A stretch of DNA of 56,924 nucleotides from Clostridia bacterium (GTDB lineage: Bacteria > Bacillota > Clostridia > Saccharofermentanales > Saccharofermentanaceae): NCBI GenBank assembly GCA_016287245.1, contig JAEEWG010000019.1, positions 1 to 56,924 on the forward strand, written 5' to 3'. The notes beneath the pieces were generated by a model that saw only the letters and a list, made by a program, of their open reading frames with translations, was not told the DNA's origin and made no database searches. A program made the position numbers and the translations under genes. Shown here piece after piece: positions 26,273 through 34,821 of the stretch (positions are counted from its first letter, which is position 1; each line of letters begins with the position of its first letter).

Positions 26273-26713
26273 ATGAAACGATCTTCCATAATTGTTAAAG
26301 CACTGGTTTTGACCATGGCATGTTCCATGGTGCTTGGAATTGCTGCATGTGGCGGCAAGAAGAAAGAAGAGACATCCGCGACAACTGAGTCTACTACCGA
26401 GACCACTCCGATGGAAACATTGCCGCCGACGGAAGCGACGACGACTTTGCTCGAATACGGACAGGAGCTTCCTCCGAATGATGTAGAAGTCAAGTGGAAA
26501 GAAGATCCGATGGATCCGAAGGTCATGTATGTGATCAATGTAAAGACCTATCTTAAGGTTCGTAAGGGACCTGGCACAGATTATGAGCAGGTAGGTTCTC
26601 TTACCCCGGGCATGGAGGTCATCGTTGTGGCCAAGACAGATACGAACTGGTATAAGACCGAGGACGGCTTCTACGTATCATGCGACTATATCGGAGCGAC
26701 AAAGGGCGCGTGA
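26273..26713 (+). CDS. SH3-domain lipoprotein
   Basis: A 146-residue predicted lipoprotein. The signal peptide ends in the lipobox LGIAAC (Cys27), which is followed by a charged and Thr/Glu-rich linker. The C-terminal half is a bacterial SH3 domain (VKTYLKVRKGPGTDYEQVGS onward), a fold that binds peptidoglycan peptides. It would sit on the outer face of the membrane. The same domain type occurs in the dockerin protein upstream, so this group of genes may act together at the cell wall. A terminator follows. Confidence 0.85.
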   Translation: MKRSSIIVKALVLTMACSMVLGIAACGGKKKEETSATTESTTETTPMETLPPTEATTTLLEYGQELPPNDVEVKWKEDPMDPKVMYVINVKTYLKVRKGPGTDYEQVGSLTPGMEVIVVAKTDTNWYKTEDGFYVSCDYIGATKGA

Positions 26714-26737
26714 TCGTAAACCACTATTAGATCTTCA

Positions 26738-26779
26738 AATACTGATGTGGAAAGAAGTTTTTCACATCAGTATTTTTCT
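26738..26779 (+). terminator. Terminator after the SH3 lipoprotein gene
   Basis: AAATACTGATGTG (26738-26750 region) pairs with CACATCAGTATTT (26763-26775) and is followed by TTCTTTTT. Confidence 0.88.
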
Positions 26780-26792
26780 TTTTAAAATGTGC

Positions 26793-26821
26793 TAGACAAC
26801 AGCGTGACGGTGTAGTATTAT
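26793..26821 (+). promoter_or_regulatory. Promoter of the tRNA-Gly/tRNA-Arg unit
   Basis: TAGACA (26793-26798) and TATTAT (26816-26821) with a 17-base spacer, 41 bases before tRNA-Gly. The -35 resembles that at 34292. Confidence 0.55.
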
Positions 26822-26862
26822 ATCTAGGCAAGTTTTGAAAGAGACTATGGCAGATGCACCGT

Positions 26863-26936
26863 GCGGGTGTAGTTCAATGGTAGAACTCCAGCCTTCCAAG
26901 CTGATCACGTGGGTTCGATTCCCATCACCCGCTCCA
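26863..26936 (+). tRNA. tRNA-Gly (anticodon TCC)
   Basis: Acceptor GCGGGTG pairs with CACCCGC, then T73 and an encoded CCA. The anticodon loop CTTCCAA gives TCC for GGA. Confidence 0.95.
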
Positions 26937-26938
26937 AC

Positions 26939-26970
26939 GAATGACGATCCCTCGTGGTCGTCATTCTTTC
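26939..26970 (+). terminator. Hairpin between tRNA-Gly and tRNA-Arg
   Basis: GAATGACGA (26939-26947) pairs with TCGTCATTC (26958-26966), followed by TTTC. It may terminate transcription or mark a processing point between the two tRNAs. Confidence 0.6.
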
Positions 26971-26975
26971 AACGT

Positions 26976-27052
26976 GGGTCCATAGCTCAGCTGGATAGAG
27001 CAACAGCCTTCTAAGCTGTGGGCCGGAGGTTCGAGTCCCCCTGGGCTCACCA
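26976..27052 (+). tRNA. tRNA-Arg (anticodon TCT)
   Basis: Acceptor GGGTCCA pairs with TGGGCTC using two wobble pairs, followed by A73 and an encoded CCA. The anticodon loop CTTCTAA gives TCT for AGA, a codon used heavily by the genes in this window. Confidence 0.94.
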
Positions 27053-27058
27053 CGAAGC

Positions 27059-27089
27059 AAAAAAGGAGCAGATGATCTGCTCCTTTTTT
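27059..27089 (+). terminator. Terminator after tRNA-Arg
   Basis: GGAGCAG and CTGCTCC arms with a short loop, flanked by A-run and T-run, make a strong intrinsic terminator. Confidence 0.9.
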
Positions 27090-27149
27090 GTTGCTTTTTT
27101 CGAGGAAAAACGACATTTTTAGCAAATTTAGTAGTATTTGTCGAAGAAC

Positions 27150-27172
27150 ACCACATGATGTTGTGGTATAAT
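27150..27172 (+). promoter_or_regulatory. Extended -10 with inverted repeat before the topoisomerase genes
   Basis: TATAAT at 27167-27172 is preceded by TGG, giving an extended -10, and no good -35 is present. A perfect inverted repeat, ACCACA (27150-27155) and TGTGGT (27162-27167), touches the -10 and could be an operator. Confidence 0.5.
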
Positions 27173-27204
27173 CTTATGGATTATATGTGGGGTGAGGTGT
27201 ATTT

Positions 27205-29190
27205 ATGCCAAGCAAGTCATCGTATGGTAACGATACCATTACAGCATTAAAAGGTGCGGACCGCGTTAGAAAACGCCCGGGCGTTATCTTCGGATCGGAC
27301 GGCCTTGAGGGCTGTGAACACTCGTTTTTCGAGATCTTAAGTAACTCGATCGACGAAGCGCGTGAAGGTTATGGTGATAAGATCGAGGTAGTTCGCTATA
27401 AAGACGGCTCCATCTCTGTCGAAGACTTCGGGCGTGGTATTCCTCTCGACTATAACACGAAGGAACAGCGTTTTAACTGGGAACTCGTGTACTGCGAGCT
27501 TTATGCCGGCGGTAAGTATAACAACGATACCGGTGAGAGCTATGAGTTCAGCTTAGGCCTTAACGGCTTAGGTGCCTGCGCGACGCAGTATTCCTCAGAG
27601 TATTTCGATGTTACGGTCTTCCGTGACGGCTTTAAATACAGCCTGCATTTCGAAAAGGGCGAGAATATCGGCGGGCTTTTTAAGGAAGCGACCCGCTTTA
27701 AGAGAACGGGTACTATCCAGAAGTGGAAGCCGGACAGAGAGGTATTTACGGACATCCGTATCCCTCTGGAATCTTTCCTTCAGATCTTAAAGCGACAGGC
27801 AGTCGTCAACAGCGGCGTGACATTTATCCTGAAAGACGAGGAAAGCGGCGAAGAATATACATTCTGCTATCCTTCCGGTATCGAGGGGTATGTGGCGGAG
27901 TTTAACGGCGATAAGGGCCTTTCCGCACCGGCGTCTTTCGACGGAATGGGAAGAGGTAAGGATCGTGCCGATAAGCCGGAATATAAGGTCAAGTGTCAGG
28001 TGGCTTTCTGCTTTAATAATGAGACGAATATCCTGGAGTATTACCACAACTCCAGTTTCCTCGAGCACGGCGGTGCTCCGGATAAGGCTGTAAGATCCGC
28101 CTTTACAGCGGAGATCGACAGACAGATCCGCGCCAGAGACAAGTATAAAGCCAATGAGAGCAAGATCGTGTTCCAGGATATCGCGGACAGCCTGATCCTC
28201 GTCACGAGTTCTTTTTCCACCCAGACCAGTTACGAGAACCAGACGAAGAAAGCTATCACGAATAAGTTCATTCAGGACTTCATGGCTGACCTGATCCGCC
28301 AGAAGCTTGAAGTGTGGTTTATCGAGAATAAGCCCGAGGGTGACCGTGTCGTCGAGCAGATCCTGATCAACAAGAGATCCCGTGAGAACGCGGAAAAGAC
28401 GCGACTGAACGTCAAGAAGAAGCTTATGGGCAGTATCGATATCAATAACCGCGTCAAGAAGTTCGTCGACTGCCGAACGAAGGATGTAGAGCAGAGAGAG
28501 CTTTATATCGTAGAGGGTGATTCCGCTTTAGGTTCCTGTAAGATGGGCCGTGATGCCGAATTCCAGGCGATCATGCCGGTAAGAGGTAAGATCTTGAACT
28601 GCTTGAAAGCAGACTATCCGACGATCTTTAAAAGCGAGATCATCACGGATCTGATCAAAGTATTAGGTTGCGGTGTCGAGATCCAGACCAAGCATAATAA
28701 GGATCTTTCGTCCTTTGATCTGTCGCTGCTTCGCTGGAACAAGATCATTATCTGTACCGATGCCGACGTCGACGGATTTCATATCCGTACCCTGATCCTC
28801 GCCATGATCTTCCGTCTTATGCCGACGCTGATTGCAGAAGGTAAAGTCTTCATTGCGGAATCTCCGCTCTTTGAGATCACTTACCGGAACAAAGGCGAAG
28901 AGAAGACGATGTTCGCCTATAACGAGAAGGAAAAGGCTGAGATATTGCAGAAATATCCGAGTGAGAAGTGCACGCTCCAAAGATCGAAGGGTCTTGGTGA
29001 GAACGAACCGGAGATGATGTGGGAGACCACGATGAATCCGGTCACGCGACGACTTATCAAGGTCGTGCCGGGTGACGAGCAGGCCACGATGGAGACCTTT
29101 GAGCTTCTCCTCGGCGATAATCTTGCCGGAAGAAAAGAACATATCGAACGCGATGGTCATCTGTACCTTGAGATGCTGGACGTAGACTAA
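27205..29190 (+). CDS. Type IIA DNA topoisomerase B subunit (GyrB/ParE-like, divergent)
   Basis: A 661-residue ATPase subunit of a type IIA topoisomerase. The GHKL ATP site is recognisable: Glu43 and Asn47 in FFEILSNSIDEA, Asp74 in DFGRGIP, and the glycine loop LNGLGACAT. The QTK loop is kept in YENQTKKAITNKF. The Toprim part has VEGDSALGSCKMGRDAEFQA, VRGKILN and CTDADVDGFHIR. Several normally invariant positions differ from housekeeping GyrB (for example DFGRG for DNGRG and LNGLG for LHGVG), so this is a divergent ParE-like lineage rather than the main gyrase. The A subunit follows after 19 bases. Together they should pass DNA duplexes through each other, most likely for decatenation. Confidence 0.88.
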   Translation: MPSKSSYGNDTITALKGADRVRKRPGVIFGSDGLEGCEHSFFEILSNSIDEAREGYGDKIEVVRYKDGSISVEDFGRGIPLDYNTKEQRFNWELVYCELYAGGKYNNDTGESYEFSLGLNGLGACATQYSSEYFDVTVFRDGFKYSLHFEKGENIGGLFKEATRFKRTGTIQKWKPDREVFTDIRIPLESFLQILKRQAVVNSGVTFILKDEESGEEYTFCYPSGIEGYVAEFNGDKGLSAPASFDGMGRGKDRADKPEYKVKCQVAFCFNNETNILEYYHNSSFLEHGGAPDKAVRSAFTAEIDRQIRARDKYKANESKIVFQDIADSLILVTSSFSTQTSYENQTKKAITNKFIQDFMADLIRQKLEVWFIENKPEGDRVVEQILINKRSRENAEKTRLNVKKKLMGSIDINNRVKKFVDCRTKDVEQRELYIVEGDSALGSCKMGRDAEFQAIMPVRGKILNCLKADYPTIFKSEIITDLIKVLGCGVEIQTKHNKDLSSFDLSLLRWNKIIICTDADVDGFHIRTLILAMIFRLMPTLIAEGKVFIAESPLFEITYRNKGEEKTMFAYNEKEKAEILQKYPSEKCTLQRSKGLGENEPEMMWETTMNPVTRRLIKVVPGDEQATMETFELLLGDNLAGRKEHIERDGHLYLEMLDVD

Positions 29191-29209
29191 TTAAGAAGAG
29201 AGAGAGAAC

Positions 29210-31471
29210 ATGGCTAGAAAGAGCGCAAAGAAAGATACAAGCGAAGTACCGGAGAGAAATTCCCTGAAAGACCAGTCCCAGGGCCTTCCGCCGGCTCCGC
29301 CGACACTGCAGGATATTAACGATACTCTCGAGAGCAACTTCATGCCCTATGCGATGAGTATCATCGTGTCCCGTGCGATCCCGGAGATCGATGGTTTCAA
29401 GCCTTCCCACAGAAAGCTTCTTTACACGATGTATAAGATGGGACTTCTGACCGGAAACCGTACGAAATCCAGTAACGTCGTCGGACAGACCATGAAGCTT
29501 AACCCGCATGGTGATATGGCGATCTACGAGACGATGGTGCGTCTCGCCAGAGGTAACGGTGCGCTTTTGCATCCATATGTCGATTCAAAGGGTAACTTCG
29601 GTAAGCAGTATTCCCGAGATATGCAGTATGCGGCTCCGAGATATACCGAGGTCCGTCTCGAAAAGCTCTGTGAGGAGCTCTTCCGCGGTCTTGATAAGAA
29701 TGCTGTGGATTTCGTCGATAACTACGACGGCACTATGAAGGAGCCGGTGCTTCTTCCGGCGAGCTATCCGTCGATCCTTGTCAACAGCAACCAGGGTATT
29801 GCTGCCGGTATGGCATCCAATATCTGTTCTTTTAACATTAAGGAAGTATGCGAAGCAACTGTCGCCTATATGAAAGATCCGACGGCCGATCTTCTTTCCG
29901 TGATGCCGGCTCCGGATTTCCCGGGCGGAGGTATCATCCTCTACGATGAAGCAGCTATGCGCACGATCTATGAAACCGGCCGCGGCCCGATCCGTATCCG
30001 CAGTAAGTATTTTGCCGATAAGTCGAATAACCTCATCGAAGTGACGCAGATCCCGTATACGACGACCGCAGAGGCCGTCATTGACGAGATCACGGAACTC
30101 GTTAAGTCCGGAAAAGTCAAGGAGATCAACGATGTCCGTGACGAGACCGACCTTGACGGCTTGAAGATCTGTATCGAGTGTAAGCGAGGTACGGACCTTG
30201 ATGCCCTGATGACGAAGCTCTTCCGTTTCACGAAACTCGAAGATGTATTCTCCTGTAACTTTAATGTCCTCATCAACGGATATCCGAGAGTGATGGGGGT
30301 CAATCAGCTCCTCGCGGAGTGGATCGTCTGGAGACGTGCCTGCCAGAAGAGAGAAGTCGTATATGAGATGGATAAGAAGAAGGATAAACTCCATCTTCTC
30401 GATGGTCTTGCCAAGATCCTCCTCGATATCGATAAGGCCATCGCCATTATCCGTAATACCGAGCTGGAAGCCGATGTTGTCCCGAACCTCATGAAGGGAT
30501 TCGATATCGACAGCCTGCAGGCCGAGTACGTCGCGGAGATCAAACTCCGTAATATCAACCGCCAGTACATCATCAACCGTACGGCGGACAGAGAGAACCT
30601 CGAAAAAGAGATCAAAGATCTTGAAGACATCATCGCCAAGCCGAGCCGCCTCGATGCACTGATCATCAAGGGTCTGGAGAACGTTGCCAAGAAGTACGGC
30701 CAGGAAAGAAGGACCGAACTTCTCCGTGCAGAGGAAGCCGCGACATTCAGCGATTCCAACATGATCGAAGATTACCGCTTAAAGCTCTTCCTCTCCGATC
30801 ATGGCTATATCAAGAAGATCGCGCTCACATCGCTTCGTAATGCCGGTGATCTTAAGATCAAGGAAGACGATACGATCGTCATGGAACTTGAAGGAACGAA
30901 CAAGTCCGAGATACTGTTCTTCTCCGATAAGTGCAACTGCTATAAGGTAAGGGCATTCGAGCTTCCGGATACGAAACCGAGCGAATATGGCGGATATCTG
31001 CCGAACCTCCTTTCTATGGAAGACGGGGAGAAGATCCTCTTTATGCATGTTACCGACGATTATAAGGGGAATATCCTCTTCGCCTTTGAAAACGGAAAGA
31101 TCAGCAAGATCCCGATGGCAGCCTACGAGACCAAGCAGAACAGAAAGAAACTCATTCATGCCTGCAGTGATCTGTCACCTCTGGTGAGCATCCACTACAT
31201 CACAGAAGACGTGACGATGGCGGCGTTCTCGAACCTTCGAAAAGCAATTGTTTTCGATACTTCGCTGATCCCTCTTAAGACCACGCGTTCTTCGCAGGGC
31301 GTGCAGGTACTGACCAGCAAGCGCGGAAGCGTCATGACGGAAGTTAAGCCTCTTGAAGAAACGGGCTTTACGGATCCGGAGTACTACCGCGTCAGACGTC
31401 TTCCGGCGATCGGATACTATCTTAAGGAAGAGACGATCGAGGACCGGCAGTTGACACTCGGCGATCTATGA
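29210..31471 (+). CDS. Type IIA DNA topoisomerase A subunit (GyrA/ParC-like, divergent)
   Basis: A 753-residue cleavage-reunion subunit. The winged-helix core opens with YAMSIIVSRAIPEIDGFKPS. The catalytic Arg144-Tyr145 pair lies in AAPRYTEVRL. The tower region has NSNQGIAAGMASNICSFN, and a long coiled coil follows (about 390-520). The C-terminal domain is short, about 230 residues, and no GyrA-box (QRRGGKG) is seen, which favours a ParC-like role without negative supercoiling. At the quinolone-contact positions the sequence is GDMAIYE where E. coli GyrA has GDSAVYD, so Ser is replaced by Met and Asp by Glu. It is translated just after the B subunit with a good GAAGAGAG leader. Confidence 0.88.
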   Translation: MARKSAKKDTSEVPERNSLKDQSQGLPPAPPTLQDINDTLESNFMPYAMSIIVSRAIPEIDGFKPSHRKLLYTMYKMGLLTGNRTKSSNVVGQTMKLNPHGDMAIYETMVRLARGNGALLHPYVDSKGNFGKQYSRDMQYAAPRYTEVRLEKLCEELFRGLDKNAVDFVDNYDGTMKEPVLLPASYPSILVNSNQGIAAGMASNICSFNIKEVCEATVAYMKDPTADLLSVMPAPDFPGGGIILYDEAAMRTIYETGRGPIRIRSKYFADKSNNLIEVTQIPYTTTAEAVIDEITELVKSGKVKEINDVRDETDLDGLKICIECKRGTDLDALMTKLFRFTKLEDVFSCNFNVLINGYPRVMGVNQLLAEWIVWRRACQKREVVYEMDKKKDKLHLLDGLAKILLDIDKAIAIIRNTELEADVVPNLMKGFDIDSLQAEYVAEIKLRNINRQYIINRTADRENLEKEIKDLEDIIAKPSRLDALIIKGLENVAKKYGQERRTELLRAEEAATFSDSNMIEDYRLKLFLSDHGYIKKIALTSLRNAGDLKIKEDDTIVMELEGTNKSEILFFSDKCNCYKVRAFELPDTKPSEYGGYLPNLLSMEDGEKILFMHVTDDYKGNILFAFENGKISKIPMAAYETKQNRKKLIHACSDLSPLVSIHYITEDVTMAAFSNLRKAIVFDTSLIPLKTTRSSQGVQVLTSKRGSVMTEVKPLEETGFTDPEYYRVRRLPAIGYYLKEETIEDRQLTLGDL

Positions 31472-31515
31472 TAGAAGATAGGGTGCAGCGACAAGTAAAA
31501 GGAGACAGCTGACAC

Positions 31516-33387
31516 ATGATGGAATTTGGCGGACATTCTGTATCGGTGGACAAGCCCCGTTCGATCGGAACCTGGGTCCTGATCGGCATCGGTATCGCCT
31601 GCCTGCTTGTCATGTTCGCCGTCATGGTCTTTGTCAGTAAAGATACCCGCCGTCTGGCCGGAGTTATGCCTGGTTTTAACGAGGCCCTCGATAAACGCGA
31701 CTACGATACGGCACTTTCCATGTACCGTGATCTGAACGATACCATCATCAACAGAGATCCCGGCGATAACAGCGACCTTACAGGGGAATATGAGATCCTT
31801 ACGCAGATGGAAGCGAAGGTGAATGAGCGTGTTACCCAGATCGAGGAGAAGATCCGCAACGAAAGATATACTCCGACAAACGACGATATCGCTTTTCTGG
31901 AGGGATTGAGCGAATTGACCGGTGCGAGAATGACTAACTGGCTCACCGGCCTTTGCGAGGAATTCCTTCTGGGCACGATCGAAAAGCCGACGCTGATGTT
32001 TATTTTCGAAAAGCTTGAGAATTTAAGCAATATCACGGCGGCGGTAAGACCTCTCCGCGCAGAGATCGACCAGATCGAGCTCTCCCGTGGTGATGTGCAG
32101 AGTGCAGAGGCGCTTTTCACAAATGAAGAATATATTGATGCCGTTAAGTACTACGAATACGTTATCGAGAACTCGGAAGGCTTTGTAAATGAATTTGCCC
32201 AGAAGCGTCTTGAGGACTGTAAGACGGAGATGTACCAGCCCATGATGAAGATCGCGGACCATATGCTCGCGAACTTTCAGTATTATTCTGCTGAGACGCT
32301 TCTTTCGGACCTGGCCAGGATCTTCCCTGAAGACCAGATCATCCAGTCCAATCTTTTCATGGCAACGTCGAATACGAGTCCGGTCGGGACCTATAAGGGT
32401 TCGGTCGAAGTCCTCTGTGTCAAACCGCTGATCGCCGATACGAAGGTCGCATTCGAAGATAACTACGTGTCTTCGACGGATGCATACTATATAACGACTT
32501 CGGAATTCCGCGCGATCCTCAATATCCTCTATAAAAAAGGATACTGTCTGATCGATCCGACCTCGATGGCGGATCTGGAGAATACCGGGTTTATTAATGC
32601 CAAGGAGATCATGCTTCCGGAAGGAAAGAAGCCGCTGGTCATTATCCTGGAGGACTTCTCCTATACGGCGTCCCGTGGAAAGGTCGGCATGTGCCAGCGC
32701 CTGGTGCAGAACGATATGGGACAGATCTGCGGCGAATACATCAGTTCGAACGGCCAGACGGTCGTGAGCCGTAACTGTGAAGCTATCGGTATCCTCGATG
32801 CCTTTATCGAAGAACATCCGGACTTCTCCTATAACGGCGTCAAAGGCGTCATCTCCATGACCGGATACCAGTCTGTACTCGGTTATGTGACGGATGTCGA
32901 CCAGCTCGACGACAGAAACAAGGGACTGGAGTCCGCGGGACTTCCGGGTATCGACCTTACTGATAAGGAGATCGAGACAAACCGCGCTACTGTCCTGGCA
33001 CTTATCGAGAAGCTTAAGGATTCCGGCTGGATCATGGCATCGTCGACCTATGGTTTCATTAACGCAAATCATGTGGAGCAGGCCACGATCCAGAATGATA
33101 CCGAGAAATGGCTCGATCAGGTGGGATCTCTAACAGGCCCGGTATCCATACTGGTATATCCGAACGGTGACTTTATCCGCGGTTCCGACCCGAGGTGCGT
33201 TTATCTGAAAGACAAGGGATTCCGAATTTTCTTCGGTGTCGGTCCGACTCCGTATTATACTTATGGTGACAACTATCTGTATTTCGACCGCTGTATGCTT
33301 ACCGGCGACACGCTCCGTAACGTCGATTATTCCAGATTGTTCAAAAAAGAAGAGGTGTACGATGCAGCACGTAAAAAGAGCGCATAA
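31516..33387 (+). CDS. Membrane protein with degenerate polysaccharide-deacetylase-like fold
   Basis: A 623-residue protein. One N-terminal transmembrane helix (GTWVLIGIGIACLLVMFAVM) precedes a helical, TPR-like region (about 50-270) outside the cell. The C-terminal 330 residues resemble the NodB polysaccharide deacetylase barrel: PLVIILEDFSYTA stands where the metal-binding TFDDG strand is expected, and SGWIMASSTYGFIN where the SHT..H motif is expected. The first Asp is Glu and the histidines appear lost, so metal-dependent catalysis is doubtful. The next gene overlaps its last 26 bases and encodes a transglutaminase-like lipoprotein, so the two are probably co-translated and act at the cell envelope. 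The fold assignment rests on pattern only. Confidence 0.65.
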   Translation: MMEFGGHSVSVDKPRSIGTWVLIGIGIACLLVMFAVMVFVSKDTRRLAGVMPGFNEALDKRDYDTALSMYRDLNDTIINRDPGDNSDLTGEYEILTQMEAKVNERVTQIEEKIRNERYTPTNDDIAFLEGLSELTGARMTNWLTGLCEEFLLGTIEKPTLMFIFEKLENLSNITAAVRPLRAEIDQIELSRGDVQSAEALFTNEEYIDAVKYYEYVIENSEGFVNEFAQKRLEDCKTEMYQPMMKIADHMLANFQYYSAETLLSDLARIFPEDQIIQSNLFMATSNTSPVGTYKGSVEVLCVKPLIADTKVAFEDNYVSSTDAYYITTSEFRAILNILYKKGYCLIDPTSMADLENTGFINAKEIMLPEGKKPLVIILEDFSYTASRGKVGMCQRLVQNDMGQICGEYISSNGQTVVSRNCEAIGILDAFIEEHPDFSYNGVKGVISMTGYQSVLGYVTDVDQLDDRNKGLESAGLPGIDLTDKEIETNRATVLALIEKLKDSGWIMASSTYGFINANHVEQATIQNDTEKWLDQVGSLTGPVSILVYPNGDFIRGSDPRCVYLKDKGFRIFFGVGPTPYYTYGDNYLYFDRCMLTGDTLRNVDYSRLFKKEEVYDAARKKSA

Positions 33388-34246
33388 AAAGACCATAGCG
33401 GCCGTTTTTCTGACGGTCTTTCTTGCGATATTCATGTCGGGATGCATGAATATGCTGCTTCTTAAACAGGACAATCACGAGTACACCTATGTCATCAGCG
33501 CCAAGCAGCTTTTCGATGCCGTAAACGATGCACTTTATAAATTTGAAGATACCGTCTATGTGCAGACGGATTCCTATGACGAGTTCATGAAGTTCTGGAA
33601 TGAACTGGACTCGGAATTCGCGCTTCATTCGGCTTTCCGCGAAAAGGATGTTAAGCTTTCCTATACGGAAAAAGAGACGGTCTGCAAACTCAAGATCGAA
33701 ATGACCTACAATGCCTGCGGACAGGCTATGAAGTATCTTTATGCCAAGAACGTCGACAAGTATCCGACAGAGGATGCGGAACAAGTCGGCAAGGCACTTT
33801 TGGAGATCAGGGACAACATCATCACTGAAAGAATGGGTGATGAAGAGAAGGTCATGAAGATCCATGACTACCTTATCTCCCACTGTGAGTACGCCGTGGA
33901 TGGCGATATCGACCATTATGCCACCACCTATGTACTTCTGAATGAAAAGAAAGCGCAATGTCAGGCCTATTCCGAAGCCTTTGCTGCACTTTGCCTTCTG
34001 AGCGGGATCCCCTGTAAGGTCATTTCGGGAACCTCGACTTTCGCATACGGAGATGGTGCACATGCCTGGTGTCAGGTGAAGGTGAATGCGACCTGGTATC
34101 ACGTCGATGTGACCTGGGACGATCCGATCCCGGACGTACCCAGCATGATCCGCTACGATTTCTATCTTAAGGGCGATACGATGATGAGATCGACGCACAG
34201 CTGGTGTCCGTATTATGAGGCCTGCTACATCGACTACGCATCATAA
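33362..34246 (+). CDS. Transglutaminase-like lipoprotein
   Basis: A 294-residue lipoprotein: basic start, hydrophobic helix, then lipobox with Cys28 (IFMSGC). The C-terminal half is a transglutaminase-like (cysteine protease fold) domain with Cys200 in AQCQAYSEAFAAL, His234 in GAHAWCQV and Asp249 in HVDVTWDDP, so the catalytic triad is complete. Such extracellular domains act as peptidases or cross-linkers of cell-wall or surface proteins. ATG 33362 follows AAGAGG and gives a clean lipoprotein signal; longer in-frame starts overlap the upstream gene and lack one. A final WCPYYEACYIDY adds further cysteines. Confidence 0.82.
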   Translation: MQHVKRAHKKTIAAVFLTVFLAIFMSGCMNMLLLKQDNHEYTYVISAKQLFDAVNDALYKFEDTVYVQTDSYDEFMKFWNELDSEFALHSAFREKDVKLSYTEKETVCKLKIEMTYNACGQAMKYLYAKNVDKYPTEDAEQVGKALLEIRDNIITERMGDEEKVMKIHDYLISHCEYAVDGDIDHYATTYVLLNEKKAQCQAYSEAFAALCLLSGIPCKVISGTSTFAYGDGAHAWCQVKVNATWYHVDVTWDDPIPDVPSMIRYDFYLKGDTMMRSTHSWCPYYEACYIDYAS

Positions 34247-34291
34247 ACTTTAAACTTTGTATTACGAATTTGTGATATTTGTTCTTTTTGC

Positions 34292-34320
34292 TAGACGAAA
34301 AATAGGTATAACACTATAAT
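34292..34320 (+). promoter_or_regulatory. Promoter of the PH-domain/sirtuin/MutS operon
   Basis: TAGACG (34292-34297) and TATAAT (34315-34320) with a 17-base spacer, 28 bases before the start codon. Confidence 0.6.
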
Positions 34321-34348
34321 AACAATAGGTTAATTTCGGAGGTGCGAG

Positions 34349-34771
34349 ATGGCTAAGGTAGACAAATTAAATGACTATATCGTAGAAGAACAGATCATCT
34401 GGAAGGATAAGAAGAGGATCTTAGGTCTTCCTATTACGTTTACAAAATATTCCTTCAGTGAGAACCGTCTCTTTATGGAAAGGGGCTTTTTTAAAGTAGT
34501 GAAGGATGAACTCCTTATGTACCGTGTTCTCGACGTACGTCTTAAAAAGAGCTTCTGGCAGCGCATTTTCAAGGTGGGAACGATCGAGCTTTCTACTGCA
34601 GATAAATCCACACCGATCATCCTTCTGGAGAATATTAAGAATCCGGACCGCACACGTGATGCACTTTCCTCCATTGCCGAAAAAGAGCGTGATGAGAAGC
34701 GTGTACTCGGTAAGGAAATGTTCGGTACAGCGAACGATGGTGCGATCGCTCACGACAGCTTCATCGAGTAA
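34349..34771 (+). CDS. Small bacterial PH-domain protein
   Basis: A 140-residue soluble protein that fits the bacterial PH (DUF304/bPH_2) fold. The segment FTKYSFSENRLFMERGFF followed by DELLMYRVLDVRLKKSFWQR is the typical beta strand pair and the RVLDV core of this family, and IFKVGTIELSTAD forms later strands. Unlike YdbS/YdbT relatives it has no transmembrane helix. The C-terminal 40 residues are charged. The function of stand-alone bPH proteins is not established. It is preceded by GGAGGTG and followed by the sirtuin gene after 50 bases. Confidence 0.7.
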   Translation: MAKVDKLNDYIVEEQIIWKDKKRILGLPITFTKYSFSENRLFMERGFFKVVKDELLMYRVLDVRLKKSFWQRIFKVGTIELSTADKSTPIILLENIKNPDRTRDALSSIAEKERDEKRVLGKEMFGTANDGAIAHDSFIE

Positions 34772-34821
34772 TCACTATTCAGACAGAATATACAGTTTTT
34801 TGACGTAAGAGGGGTAACTTA

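Noticed and set aside
32023..33072. Minus-strand reading frame of 349 codons opposite the deacetylase-like gene
   Set aside because: No ribosome site or domain; it arises from the codon bias of the plus-strand gene.
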